Counted from the stretch's first letter, positions 29,386 to 39,658 are shown. The stretch: DNA of 64,000 bases from Rhizobium tumorigenes (GCF_003240565.2 NZ_CP117255.1:1860001-1924000), one strand, 5' to 3'. Translations and numbers: made by a program. Notes: generated from the sequence alone by a model not told the origin.

Positions 29386-30615
29386 ATGGACCGCTTCAAC
29401 GCTCGACGCACTGCACTCGCGATGATCTTCGCATCAACAATGGCAGGTGCTGCCGCGGCCCAGACGAGCGCCCCGGCCCCGCAGAACCCGACACCGGCAG
29501 CCGCCTGCGGCGGTGACCTTTCCACATTTCTCGAAGGCGTCAAGGCCGATGCGATCAAGGCAGGCGTAACGCCGGAAGCCGCTGAAAAGACGGTCGCCGG
29601 CGCCCAGATCGACCCCAAGGTCCTAGCCCGCGACCGCGCCCAGGGCGTGTTCAAGCAGACCTTCCTCGAATTCTCGCAGCGCACCGTCAGCCAGGCGCGC
29701 CTCGACATCGGCCGCAAGAAGATGACGCAGTACGTCGACGTCTTCGCGCGCGCCGAAAAAGAACATGGCGTGCCGGCCGGCGTCATCACGGCCTTCTGGG
29801 CCATGGAAACCGACTTTGGCGCCGTGCAGGGCGATTTCAATACCCGCAACGCTCTCGTCACGCTCGCCCATGACTGCCGCCGTCCGGACCGCTTCCGCGA
29901 ACAGCTGATCGCGCTCAGTGAACTCGTCCAGCGCAACGATGTCGAACCGGCAACGACCCAGGGCGCCTGGGCCGGCGAGATCGGCCAGACGCAGCTGCTG
30001 CCGAAGACCATCATCGCTTACGGCGAGGATGGCGATGGCGATGGCCTGGTAAAATTGCGCGAGAGCGCCCCGGACGTCATCCTGACGACTGCCAATTTCC
30101 TGCAGTCGCTGGGCTTTCAGCGCGGCCAGCCCTGGCTCCAGGAAGTGACGCTTCCGGCAACGCTTCCATACGAAAAATCCGGCATCGGTGGCACAATGAC
30201 CGCCGCCGACTGGTTCGCCCTCGGTGTCAAGCCACGCGACGGCAACACCTCCTTCGGCAATCTGGTCTCTGCGCTGATCTTGCCGCAGGGCCGCTTCGGC
30301 CCGGCCTTCCTCACCTACCCCAATTTCAACGTCTATCTCGCATGGAACCAGTCGTTCATCTACACGACGTCGGCCGCCTATCTCGCGACCCGCTTCGCAG
30401 GCGCCCCGACCTATAACAAGGGCACGCCCGAGAAGGGCCTGAGCGACACCGACATGCGCGCGCTTCAGACCAAGCTCAAGGCGCACGGCTACGACGTCGG
30501 CGAGATCGACGGCATCCTTGGCTCCGGCACCCGTATCGCCATCCAGAAAGAACAGTTCCGCTTGGGCCTCCCTGCAGACGGCTGGGCCACGGAAGCGCTG
30601 CTGAACGCGCTCTGA
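29386..30615 (+). CDS. MltB-type lytic murein transglycosylase with peptidoglycan-binding domain
   Basis: About 409 residues, secreted: signal peptide ending near AGAAAAQ. The SLT_2 (MltB) domain carries the catalytic glutamate at about 141 in TAFWAMETDFGA, then GAWAGEIGQTQLLPKTIIAYG and LTTANFLQSLGF. A C-terminal PG_binding_1 module (MRALQTKLKAHGYDVGEIDG, GIL, TRIAIQKEQ) completes the protein. ATG 29386 was chosen because GAGGA lies 6 bases upstream and it gives a proper signal peptide; an earlier ATG at 29341 would not. It cleaves peptidoglycan with anhydro-sugar formation. Confidence 0.93.
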   Translation: MDRFNARRTALAMIFASTMAGAAAAQTSAPAPQNPTPAAACGGDLSTFLEGVKADAIKAGVTPEAAEKTVAGAQIDPKVLARDRAQGVFKQTFLEFSQRTVSQARLDIGRKKMTQYVDVFARAEKEHGVPAGVITAFWAMETDFGAVQGDFNTRNALVTLAHDCRRPDRFREQLIALSELVQRNDVEPATTQGAWAGEIGQTQLLPKTIIAYGEDGDGDGLVKLRESAPDVILTTANFLQSLGFQRGQPWLQEVTLPATLPYEKSGIGGTMTAADWFALGVKPRDGNTSFGNLVSALILPQGRFGPAFLTYPNFNVYLAWNQSFIYTTSAAYLATRFAGAPTYNKGTPEKGLSDTDMRALQTKLKAHGYDVGEIDGILGSGTRIAIQKEQFRLGLPADGWATEALLNAL

Positions 30616-30839
30616 GGACGCAGACTGCTGAGGAATACGGGGGCGGCTCTGAAGGTCGCCCTTGGGAATGACTGTCGCATCAATGCGCGAGTGCCCACAT
30701 ATCAAGTTTCAGCAGCCTTCGCCTTGGCGCCGTCAGAGGGTTGATAGTCCGACTTCGTCCCGGACCGGCGACTGCACGGCATCGAAAAGATCCGGCACAA
30801 AGCTCACCGCTTCGATTTTAACTGTTGAAACAGGAACGC

Positions 30840-31430
30840 ATGGGCATTTTGATTTCCGGCAGTTCCAACGTAGGCAAGACGACATTCGCGACACGCCTGG
30901 CTCGCCTGCTTGGATGTGACACGATTTCAACGGACAGCCTCGCCCGTCATCCCGGGCGACCTTGGCCGGAGGTACGGCCGCCTGTCGCTGAATACTATTC
31001 ACGGCTTTCCGATGAGACCATCTATTGGTTTCTAAGGGTTCATCACGAAAACATGTGGCCGGCCATACGGCAGCAGATTGACGCCAGGGTCCATGGTCGA
31101 GCGCCTTTTATAATTGAAGGCTCTGCGCTTCGCCCCGAGTTTATAGCTCCGATTGTCTCTAACGAGATATCTCCTGTCTTCCTGTATGCTGACAACGACG
31201 TCCTTAGGGAAAGAATGCGATCCGAGGCCGAATATACCCAACGCGATCAAGCTAGACGCGCCATCATCGACAAATTCATAGACCGATCCCTGCGCGACAA
31301 TTCGGAAATGCACCTCGCCGCTCGCAGCCATGCCATCCCGGTCGTGGACACCTCTGATGCCGTCGCAGTATCCAGTCTATGTGAAGAGCGCGTGCAGCGG
31401 GAGCTGAGTGCAAATTCACGACAATCCTGA
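30840..31430 (+). CDS. P-loop kinase of unknown substrate
   Basis: About 196 residues. The Walker A loop LISGSSNVGKTTFATRLA lies at the extreme N-terminus, followed by a conserved-looking STDSLARHPGRPW segment (possible substrate site), PFIIEGSALRPEF and an arginine-rich lid-like helix VLRERMRSEAEYTQRDQARR. The layout resembles small-molecule kinases such as 2-phosphoglycerate-kinase-like or aminoglycoside-type P-loop kinases, but I cannot name the substrate. Codon use is less GC-rich than its neighbours, which hints at acquisition by transfer. ATG 30840 has AGGA upstream. No obvious operon partner. Confidence 0.7.
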   Translation: MGILISGSSNVGKTTFATRLARLLGCDTISTDSLARHPGRPWPEVRPPVAEYYSRLSDETIYWFLRVHHENMWPAIRQQIDARVHGRAPFIIEGSALRPEFIAPIVSNEISPVFLYADNDVLRERMRSEAEYTQRDQARRAIIDKFIDRSLRDNSEMHLAARSHAIPVVDTSDAVAVSSLCEERVQRELSANSRQS

Positions 31431-31577
31431 GGTTCCCAATAAGGTGGGGGATCGTTTTGTACCCCCTCACCGCCCCTTCAACTCCACTCCGACAACAGCC
31501 CTTGCACGGAAAGCGGGAATCGGGTGGATGCGGGGGTGGGAGCTGCGATTGTGTTGCTTTGGACTGGGGGAGCCGGG

Positions 31578-32498
31578 ATGGAAGCTGACAATCGCATGAA
31601 TGCGCTGACCTGGGGGCTGCTTGTGCTCCTCAGCCTGATCTGGGGCGGGTCTTTCTTCTTTGCGCGTATCGCTGTGCACGATGTACCGCCGTTCACGCTG
31701 GTCTTCCTGCGGCTGATCCTGGCTGCCGTGGCTCTGCATCTCTATATCGGTGGCCGATACGGTATCTACGGCCTGCTGCGCAGCCACTGGCGGCAATTCT
31801 TGCTGCTCGGGCTCATCAACAACGCCATCCCCCACGCCATGATCTTTCTCGGCGAGACCGAGATTGGCGCCGGCCTTGCCTCGGTGCTGAACGCCACGAC
31901 GCCGATCTGGACGGTCATCGTCGCCCACTACGCGACGCAGGACGAGAGACCCGGTCGTGCGAAGATCATCGGCTGCTTCGTCGGGCTGATAGGCACCGTG
32001 GTGCTGGTGGGGCCGGGAGCGCTGGATGCCGCAGGTGCGCCGCTCTGGGCGCTGCTGTTGCCCATCGTCGCTGCCATGTCCTATGGCCTTGCCGGCGTCT
32101 ATTCCAAGCGCTTCAAAGGCATCCCCGCGCCTGTGACCGCCGCCGGCCAGCTGACCGGCTCGTCGCTGATCATGCTGCCGGTTTCGCTGCTGGTCGATCA
32201 ACCCTGGACGCTCGCCATGCCGCCGTTGCAGACGATTGCTGCTATTGTCGCGCTCGCCCTGCTGTCGACCGCCTTCGCCTATATCCTCTATTTCCGCATC
32301 ATGACGCTTGCCGGCGCCACCAACACGTCGTTGGTCACCTTGCTGGTTCCACCGAGCGCCATCCTCCTGGGCTTCGTCTTTCTGGGCGAACGGCTGGGCG
32401 CAACACAGATCGCCGGCATGCTGCTGATTGGTCTCGGACTTGTCATCCTCGACGGACGGCTTTTTTCGCGGAGGGCACCCTCGACGCCAAAGACCTGA
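31578..32498 (+). CDS. DMT-family (EamA) transporter
   Basis: About 306 residues with ten membrane segments in two EamA repeats: NALTWGLLVLLSLIWGGSFF and ARIAVHDVPPFTLVFLRLIL in the first, LLSTAFAYILYFRIMTLAGA and TNTSLVTLLVPPSAILLGF in the second, with the usual FLGERLGATQIAGMLLIGLG end. ATG 31578 follows GGGGGAGCC; an internal ATG at 31596 is a possible alternative. It is probably an exporter of a hydrophobic metabolite or amino acid with unknown substrate. Alone on the plus strand. Confidence 0.85.
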   Translation: MEADNRMNALTWGLLVLLSLIWGGSFFFARIAVHDVPPFTLVFLRLILAAVALHLYIGGRYGIYGLLRSHWRQFLLLGLINNAIPHAMIFLGETEIGAGLASVLNATTPIWTVIVAHYATQDERPGRAKIIGCFVGLIGTVVLVGPGALDAAGAPLWALLLPIVAAMSYGLAGVYSKRFKGIPAPVTAAGQLTGSSLIMLPVSLLVDQPWTLAMPPLQTIAAIVALALLSTAFAYILYFRIMTLAGATNTSLVTLLVPPSAILLGFVFLGERLGATQIAGMLLIGLGLVILDGRLFSRRAPSTPKT

Positions 32499-32686
32499 GC
32501 CAAGGGATGGCGTTAATCTGACGTTAGCATTCGTAAAGAATACACGATTATTTTGACGTTTAGAATCAACGGTTAACGACAAAACATTGGCGAATCTCGC
32601 ACAGCGCGCTGCGGTGCAGTATGGAAATCGCTTTCAGGCGACATATTTGTGACATAGGCTTTAAGGGTTAACGGAGGAGGCAGACC

Positions 32687-32764
32687 ATGGGACTGACGCA
32701 ATCCATCAACGTCCTTCTGATCAGTGCAGCATTTATGTTCGTCGTGACGATGCTATTCATCTGA
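32687..32764 (+). CDS. 25-residue single-pass membrane peptide
   Basis: An ATG with a near-perfect Shine-Dalgarno (GGAGGAGG, 6-7 bases upstream) opens a 25-codon frame ending in TGA. The peptide starts MGLTQSINVL and continues with almost only hydrophobic residues, ending TMLFI, so it would be one short membrane helix with no charged residue after the N-terminus. It is followed about 70 bp later by a rho-independent terminator, giving a self-contained monocistronic unit. The upstream 190 bp are AT-rich and could hold a promoter. I believe similar tiny proteins occur beside metF in other rhizobia, but this was not checked. Confidence 0.6.
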   Translation: MGLTQSINVLLISAAFMFVVTMLFI

Positions 32765-32833
32765 GACGCCGTTCGCGGCGATCCGCGACCGGAAATGCAG
32801 GCTTCTCTTAGCTTAACATACGGGTTTGAATTG

Positions 32834-32865
32834 AGCGCCGGTCCTGAAAAGGCCGGCGCTTTTTT
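32834..32865 (+). terminator. rho-independent terminator after the small membrane peptide gene
   Basis: Stem arms AGCGCCGG and CCGGCGCT enclose an 11-base loop and are followed by TTTTTT on the plus strand. On the minus strand there is no T run after the hairpin, so it serves the plus-strand 25-codon gene rather than metF. Confidence 0.88.
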
Positions 32866-32871
32866 CGTCGT

Positions 32872-33777
32872 TCAAGCAGCAGCGCCGGCCGCCTCTACAA
32901 TTTTGGTGCGCTTGAAACCCAGCCGGTCGAGCACAGCGCCGACCAGGGGAGCGCGGTTCATCGTGTAGAGATGAAATTCACGGTGGCCCCGGCGCACGAG
33001 ATCCTCGATCTGCTCTGAAGCGACATCGGCCGCAACCTTGGCCCGCTCTTCCGGCTTGTCGTCGAGCCCGGCAAAGCGGTCGTCCAGATAGGACGGGATA
33101 CTGGTGCCGCACATGCCGGCGAAGCGCTTCAGCTGTGTCAGGTTCTGGATCGGCATGATGCCCGGCAGCACGGGAATGGCGATACCGGCCGCCCGTACCC
33201 TCTCCATGTAGGTCTCGAAGACGTCGTTGTCGAAAAAGAACTGGGTCAGCGCACGGTCGGCGCCGTTGTCGGCCTTGCGCTTCAGCATGTCGATATCGGC
33301 AGCCGTGTCGCGGCTCTCAGGGTGCTTCTCCGGATAGGCAGACACCGAGATCTCGAAATCGCCGATATCCCGCAAGCCCGCCACCAGCGCTGCGGCATTC
33401 TCGTAGCCGCCGGGATGTGGCTGGTAAGCGGTGCCCATTCCGCCCGGTGGATCGCCGCGAAGGGCAACGAAGTGCCTGACGCCGGCCGCCCGAAGCTCAT
33501 CGACGACCCGGTGCGTGTCTTCGCGCGTGGCGCTGACGCAGGTCAGGTGCGACGCGGTCGGCAGCGGTGTCTCGGCAATCATCCTGCGCACGGTATTCAG
33601 GGTCGGTGCCTTGGTCGAGCCGCCGGCCCCGTAGGTGACGGAGACAAATTCGGGCTGCCATTCCGTCAGCTCAGTGATGGCGGCCCAAAGCTGGCCTTCC
33701 ATATCGGGCGTCTTCGGCGGAAAGAACTCGAAGGAGATGCTGAGGTCGCTGCGCCCCGTATCTGGTGTCGAAGTCAT
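32872..33777 (-). CDS. metF: 5,10-methylenetetrahydrofolate reductase
   Basis: Flavoprotein that reduces methylene-THF to methyl-THF, the methyl donor for methionine synthase. The 301-residue TIM-barrel protein has SISFEFFPPKTPDME at the N-terminus, FVSVTYGAGGS, ASHLTCVSATREDTH, RHFVALRGDPPGG, ISVSAYPEKHPES and LTQFFFDNDVF, which are the standard MetF catalytic and FAD-binding segments. It starts one base after the upstream regulator gene ends and is surely co-transcribed with it. No metH is next to it here. Confidence 0.97.
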   Translation of the reverse strand: MTSTPDTGRSDLSISFEFFPPKTPDMEGQLWAAITELTEWQPEFVSVTYGAGGSTKAPTLNTVRRMIAETPLPTASHLTCVSATREDTHRVVDELRAAGVRHFVALRGDPPGGMGTAYQPHPGGYENAAALVAGLRDIGDFEISVSAYPEKHPESRDTAADIDMLKRKADNGADRALTQFFFDNDVFETYMERVRAAGIAIPVLPGIMPIQNLTQLKRFAGMCGTSIPSYLDDRFAGLDDKPEERAKVAADVASEQIEDLVRRGHREFHLYTMNRAPLVGAVLDRLGFKRTKIVEAAGAAA

Positions 33778-33778
33778 G

Positions 33779-34804
33779 TCAGGCCCTCTTTTCTGCGCTT
33801 AAGGTTGGTTGACGGCTTTCACTGCTGGCGATCAGCAGCCGCGGATCGCGCGCTACCCAGATCGTCACTGTCAGATCCTCGCCACTTTGCTTTCCGGAAT
33901 GAAGGTCCCTGACCTCCTCCAGCTCCAGCCCGGCCTTCTTCAACCACTCCTCCATCGTCGCGTGGCTGAAGCCGAGGCGAAGATGGGCGTGGTCGTCGCG
34001 CAGGTATTCCAGCGCGTGGGGGGCGAGATCGACGATCACCAGCCGGCCGCCCGGCCGCAGCATGCGCGCAGCCTCGCCGATCGCCAGTTCCGGCTGGTAG
34101 AGAAAATGCAGTACCTGGTGAATGGTGATCAGGTCAAAATCCTGCGCCTCGAGCGGCAGGTTGAAGATATCCCCGTGCCGCACCGAGGCGGTGGTGATAT
34201 TCGCCTTGTCGAGATTGGCGCGCGCGACCGCCAGCATGTCGCGGCTGGCATCGACGCCGATGGCGCGGCGGTAGACGCCAGACAGCAGCTGCAGCATCCG
34301 CCCCGTTCCCGTGCCGAGATCGAGAAACGTGTCGATCGGCCGGGTGCCGATCAGTTGTTTAAGAGCAGCGTCAACATCCTCGTCGGCCACATGCAGGCGG
34401 CGCAGCTCATCCCATTCGGCAGCGTTGTGGCTGAAATAGGCTTGAGCGCGTTCAGCGCGGACATGCTTCACCGAACCGAGACGTTCGCTGTCGCGCAGCA
34501 GGACAGGGTCGCTGTCGTCGGCGTGACGCAGCAGCGTGCGGGCGAGATGCACCGCAGCACCATCCTGCTTGAGGCGGAAATAGGCCCAGGCGCCTTCCTG
34601 GTAGCGATCGATCAGGCCCGCCTCGCCCAGAAGCTTCAGATGGCGGGAAATACGCGGTTGGGATTGGCCGAGGATTTCGGTGAGGTCGGTGACCGTCAAA
34701 TCGCCGGCGGCCAGCAGCGCCAGCAGCCGGAGCCGCGTCGGCTCGCCGGCCGCCTTCAGGACATCGACCAGCCCTTCGAGACCAAATTTAACAAGATCCA
34801 CCAT
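33779..34804 (-). CDS. sahR: SahR-type regulator: ArsR winged helix fused to a SAM-methyltransferase-like domain
   Basis: About 341 residues. The N-terminal ArsR helix-turn-helix shows LKAAGEPTRLRLLALLAAGD and LGQSQPRISRHLKLLGEAGL (about 18-75). The C-terminal class I methyltransferase-like domain has TFLDLGTGTGRMLQLL, AIGVDASRDMLAVARANL, FDLITIHQVLHFL and GGRLVIVDLAPH. This fusion matches SahR, the alphaproteobacterial regulator of the SAM/methionine cycle that responds to S-adenosylhomocysteine, and its position just ahead of metF fits. The methyltransferase fold probably acts as the ligand sensor. ATG 34804 was chosen on the family N-terminus. A palindrome lies 18 bp upstream. Confidence 0.85.
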   Translation of the reverse strand: MVDLVKFGLEGLVDVLKAAGEPTRLRLLALLAAGDLTVTDLTEILGQSQPRISRHLKLLGEAGLIDRYQEGAWAYFRLKQDGAAVHLARTLLRHADDSDPVLLRDSERLGSVKHVRAERAQAYFSHNAAEWDELRRLHVADEDVDAALKQLIGTRPIDTFLDLGTGTGRMLQLLSGVYRRAIGVDASRDMLAVARANLDKANITTASVRHGDIFNLPLEAQDFDLITIHQVLHFLYQPELAIGEAARMLRPGGRLVIVDLAPHALEYLRDDHAHLRLGFSHATMEEWLKKAGLELEEVRDLHSGKQSGEDLTVTIWVARDPRLLIASSESRQPTLSAEKRA

Positions 34805-34821
34805 ACACGCACCCAATCAAG

Positions 34822-34841
34822 ACATAAACATATCTTTATGT
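34822..34841. promoter_or_regulatory. palindromic operator candidate upstream of sahR-metF
   Basis: ACATAAA, CATATC, TTTATGT forms a 20-bp palindrome with 18 of 20 positions matching its reverse complement. It lies 18-37 bp before the sahR start codon, in an otherwise GC-rich area. ArsR-family dimers bind such sites, so autoregulation by SahR is likely. The exact SahR consensus was not available to me for comparison. Confidence 0.65.
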
Positions 34842-34923
34842 AATTGGGGGCCATGGCGCAAGTGGGAAATGGAAGGTCGCTACTGTCTGATACAGAGCCA
34901 GCGACCCGGCATTTCAGGTCGCA

Positions 34924-34950
34924 AATGAAAACCCCCGCAGCTGCGGGGGA
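34924..34950 (-). terminator. rho-independent terminator after ettA
   Basis: On the minus strand, CCCCCGCAG pairs with CTGCGGGGG in a 9-bp perfect stem with essentially no loop, followed by TTTT and an AT-rich stretch. It lies about 35 bp after the ettA stop. The plus strand lacks a T run at this hairpin. Confidence 0.75.
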
Positions 34951-34982
34951 TCTCGGATTGGTAAAGTGCTCGCCCCTAGCGA

Positions 34983-36632
<1,650 letters not shown>

Positions 36633-36832
36633 TGCTGGGCTTCTCCTAGGCGCAAGAGATCTGGGTTTGAGCCGCTATGTAAGGGAAACCACGCCGCGCG
36701 GCAACGCCGAAACCGGCCTTGCGCCGCATTTGTCGACCATCGGGGTGACGCAATCAGCCAAACCGCCGACGTCCAAGCGTGACCCGCCGCTGACGATACC
36801 CATCGGACAACGCCGCCGCGCAGTCAGAAATC

Positions 36833-37582
36833 CTAGCGGCCGACGGCCTGTACCAGACCTTCGTTGCAGCCGAATGCGGTACTGCCGGCGCCCTGGATCA
36901 GCTTGCCCAGCCTCGGACCACTCTCGCCGGGCGATACCGCATCCTGCGACAAGCCGATGGTGAGCTCGGAAATCACCCGGGCGCTGCCGTTGCCGCGGCA
37001 GCTCATCTTGACGCGGTCACTGGCACCCTCGCCAAAACTTTTGTCGAACGCGGCCTTGATGCGTTCGGCATCCAGCGTCTTGCCGACGTTCGCCGCAAAC
37101 AGCGCGCCCACGGCAGATGCGTTCAATTCATCGATCAAAGATACGGCAGTGCCGAAATATGCGTCTGCTGAGAGTTTCGTGCAGGTTCCATGCTTCAGCC
37201 ACTCATGGCGCTCGAGGCCAGACTGCGTGCCCGGCATTGCCTTGTCGAGAGCGGCCTTGGTCGCCGCCGACAGTTCGACGGCAGGCAAGCTGTCCCAGCC
37301 ATGGCTCCGGTCGGCCTGTTGCAGCGCATCCGGCACACCGCAATAGTTCTGCCGCATCGGCCAGAGCCCGTGCAGCGACAGGTGGGTGGCATCGAAGCCG
37401 TTGGCTTTCTCACCCCGGCACTCGGCTTTCTCGGCATTGGTAGCGCAGAATGCCGGCTCCCAGCTGGCCGCGAGGATAAACCTGGTCTGTCCATCGCGTG
37501 CTTCTGCCGGAAGGGAGAGGCTACCCAGCAAAACCGGCAGCAAGGCGAAGGCCGCCAGAAGCCTCAATGAAACAACCCGCAT
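36833..37582 (-). CDS. secreted ribonuclease T2 family protein
   Basis: About 249 residues with a signal peptide (MRVVSLRLLAAFALLPVLLG, ending near PAEA). The two catalytic signatures of RNase T2 are present: CAS I in LHGLWP (His about 71) and CAS II in RHEWLKHGTC (His 126, Glu 127, Lys 130, His 131). Conserved cysteines around WEPAFC and NYCG support periplasmic disulfides. The enzyme would cleave RNA non-specifically to 2',3'-cyclic phosphates, perhaps scavenging phosphate or nucleosides. ATG 37582 gives the signal peptide. Confidence 0.93.
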   Translation of the reverse strand: MRVVSLRLLAAFALLPVLLGSLSLPAEARDGQTRFILAASWEPAFCATNAEKAECRGEKANGFDATHLSLHGLWPMRQNYCGVPDALQQADRSHGWDSLPAVELSAATKAALDKAMPGTQSGLERHEWLKHGTCTKLSADAYFGTAVSLIDELNASAVGALFAANVGKTLDAERIKAAFDKSFGEGASDRVKMSCRGNGSARVISELTIGLSQDAVSPGESGPRLGKLIQGAGSTAFGCNEGLVQAVGR

Positions 37583-37749
37583 GACGACCACCCCCCAGGA
37601 ACAATGAGAGAACAAGTAAGCAGATCGCACCGGCCCTCGCAAGCTGTAAATTCCACACCGCCACGTCATCATTATCCTGTGCGCCTCCCCGAAGTTGCAT
37701 TGCAAAGTTCCAGCCATTGCTTTCAGGTGCGGCGATGCGAGGAGATCCC

Positions 37750-38682
37750 ATGTTCCAAGAGATAAGACGGCACCAGAGCTTGACGGGCGCGACACTTGCC
37801 TACCGTCATCAGCCCGCATCGGGCACGCCGCGCGGCATCCTTCTCGTGCTGCACGGGCTTGCCGAGCATTCCGGCCGCTACGGTCGCTTTGCCGAGGCGA
37901 TGGCGGACAACGGTTATCACGTCTACGCGCACGACCACCGTGGCCATGGCCGCACCAAGGCGCCGGATGCGCCGCTTGGCCAGTTCGCCCGCCGCGATGG
38001 CGTAGCGTGCGTCATCGCGGACGTCATGGCCATGAGATCGCTTGCGTCAGCGGCCCACCCCGGCCTGCCTGTCGTCCTCTTCGGTCATTCCATGGGCGGA
38101 CTGATCAGCCTTTCCGCCGCCATCGCCCATCCCGCAGACTTCGATGCCGTCGCAGTGTGGAACTCCAACTTTCATCCCGGCCTCGCCGGGCGGGCTGGAC
38201 AGTTGATCCTCGGCATCGAGCGCATGCTCAAAGGCTCGGATGTCCCGAGCGCCCTGCTACCGCGACTGACCTTCGGCGCCTGGGGGCAGTCCATCCCCGA
38301 TCACCGGACGCTGTTCGACTGGTTGTCGACCGATCCGGCCGAGGTCGATGCATATATCGCCGACCCGCTCTCCGGCTTCGATGCCTGTGTATCGCTCTGG
38401 CGCGACCTGCTCGCCATGAGTTTTGCCGCACCGAAACGACGCCACCTCGCCCGGCTACGTCCCACCCTCCCAATCCATCTGGTGGCGGGCGCGCAGGATC
38501 CGGCGACGGATTACGGTGAAGCCGTAACCTGGCTGGCAAACCGTTTGAAAGGATTCGGCTTTTCGAATATCACAACGGAAATCTATAGCGAAATGCGGCA
38601 CGAGACCCTGCATGAGGTCGATGCCAACAGGGCTACGGCGAACTTTGCCGCGTGGTGCGAACGCGTCTTGCCAAAGCCCTGA
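37750..38682 (+). CDS. alpha/beta hydrolase, monoacylglycerol lipase / lysophospholipase-like
   Basis: About 310 residues with a Hydrolase_4 (serine aminopeptidase S33) fold. Visible are the oxyanion-hole region LLVLHGLAEHSGRYGRFAEA, HVYAHDHRGHGRTKAP, the nucleophile elbow FGHSMGGLIS with Ser about 114, and late acid and base regions VAGAQDPATDY and EMRHETLHEV. The pattern is characteristic of monoacylglycerol lipase and PldB-like lysophospholipases. There is no signal peptide. AGGAG precedes ATG 37750. The following transporter gene starts only 16 bp after the stop, so they may form one transcript. Confidence 0.85.
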   Translation: MFQEIRRHQSLTGATLAYRHQPASGTPRGILLVLHGLAEHSGRYGRFAEAMADNGYHVYAHDHRGHGRTKAPDAPLGQFARRDGVACVIADVMAMRSLASAAHPGLPVVLFGHSMGGLISLSAAIAHPADFDAVAVWNSNFHPGLAGRAGQLILGIERMLKGSDVPSALLPRLTFGAWGQSIPDHRTLFDWLSTDPAEVDAYIADPLSGFDACVSLWRDLLAMSFAAPKRRHLARLRPTLPIHLVAGAQDPATDYGEAVTWLANRLKGFGFSNITTEIYSEMRHETLHEVDANRATANFAAWCERVLPKP

Positions 38683-38698
38683 CGCCGGAGGAATGCAG

Positions 38699-39658
38699 AT
38701 GCAAAGCCCCAGCCATACGCTCAGCCGGCGCCATTCGTCGGAAATGACGATGGGCCTGACCCTGATGTTCGTGTCGGTCATGCTGTCGCCGATCGTCGAC
38801 ATCTTTTCCAAACTGGCGGCTGTCACTATCCCGCCGGTCGAGGTCACGGCGGCACGCTTTCTTTTTCAATGCCTGTTCGCGCTGCCGATGATCGTCTGGA
38901 AACGCAGTTGGGTGCCTGGCACTTGGCGGCAGAGAAGAATTCACGCCCTGCGTGGCGGCCTGCTGGTGTTGTCGATGATCACCTTCGTGACGACGTTGCA
39001 AGTGATGGAGGTTGCCGATGCCATCGCCATCTTCTTCGTCCAGCCGATCATCCTCACGGTACTCAGCAGCGTCTTCCTCAAGGAAACGGTGGGGTGGCGG
39101 CGTTACGCGGCCTGCGTCGTCGGCTTTTGCGGCGCCTTGCTGATCATCCAGCCCAGCTTCCAGCAGCTCGGCTTCGTTGCATTGCTCCCCGTTGTTACCG
39201 CGCTCTGCGGCTCGATCTTCGTGCTTTTGACGCGCGTTCTGGCCCATAGCGAACCGGCATCGTCGATGCAGCTGAACACCGGCCTCTGGGGACTGCTGTT
39301 CTCAGTGATCCTGCTGGCAATCGGCAGCCTCACCGGTAATGCCATCCTGTCGCCTGTCATGCCGGACGCCACGGCCGCACTCCATCTCCTCGGCGTCGGC
39401 GTGACGGCAGCCGTCTGCGGGATGCTGACACTTTATGCATATCGCGCCGTCCGGGCATCGACGCTCGCACCGCTGCAGTATTTCGAGATCATTTCGGCGA
39501 CGATCTTCGGCTGGCTGGTGTTCGACAATTTCCCGAACATGCTGAAATGGGTCGGCATTCTCATCATCATCTGCTCCGGTCTCTACATCCTGTGGCGCGA
39601 GCGGCGGCTTGCATCCAAGCCGGTATCCGATACATCTCAATCGCTCCGCGCACCCTGA
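38699..39658 (+). CDS. DMT-family (EamA) transporter
   Basis: About 319 residues with ten membrane segments. TMGLTLMFVSVMLSPIVDIF and RFLFQCLFALPMIVWKR open the first EamA half. ADAIAIFFVQPIILTVLSS follows at its end, and the second half ends YFEIISATIFGWLVFDNFPN and LKWVGILIIICSGLYILWRE. ATG 38699 was preferred to one 6 bp earlier because GGAGG is then 7 bases away. It is likely an efflux carrier for a metabolite. It is followed after 17 bp by the CoA-transferase gene, so its substrate may be linked to that pathway. Confidence 0.85.
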   Translation: MQSPSHTLSRRHSSEMTMGLTLMFVSVMLSPIVDIFSKLAAVTIPPVEVTAARFLFQCLFALPMIVWKRSWVPGTWRQRRIHALRGGLLVLSMITFVTTLQVMEVADAIAIFFVQPIILTVLSSVFLKETVGWRRYAACVVGFCGALLIIQPSFQQLGFVALLPVVTALCGSIFVLLTRVLAHSEPASSMQLNTGLWGLLFSVILLAIGSLTGNAILSPVMPDATAALHLLGVGVTAAVCGMLTLYAYRAVRASTLAPLQYFEIISATIFGWLVFDNFPNMLKWVGILIIICSGLYILWRERRLASKPVSDTSQSLRAP

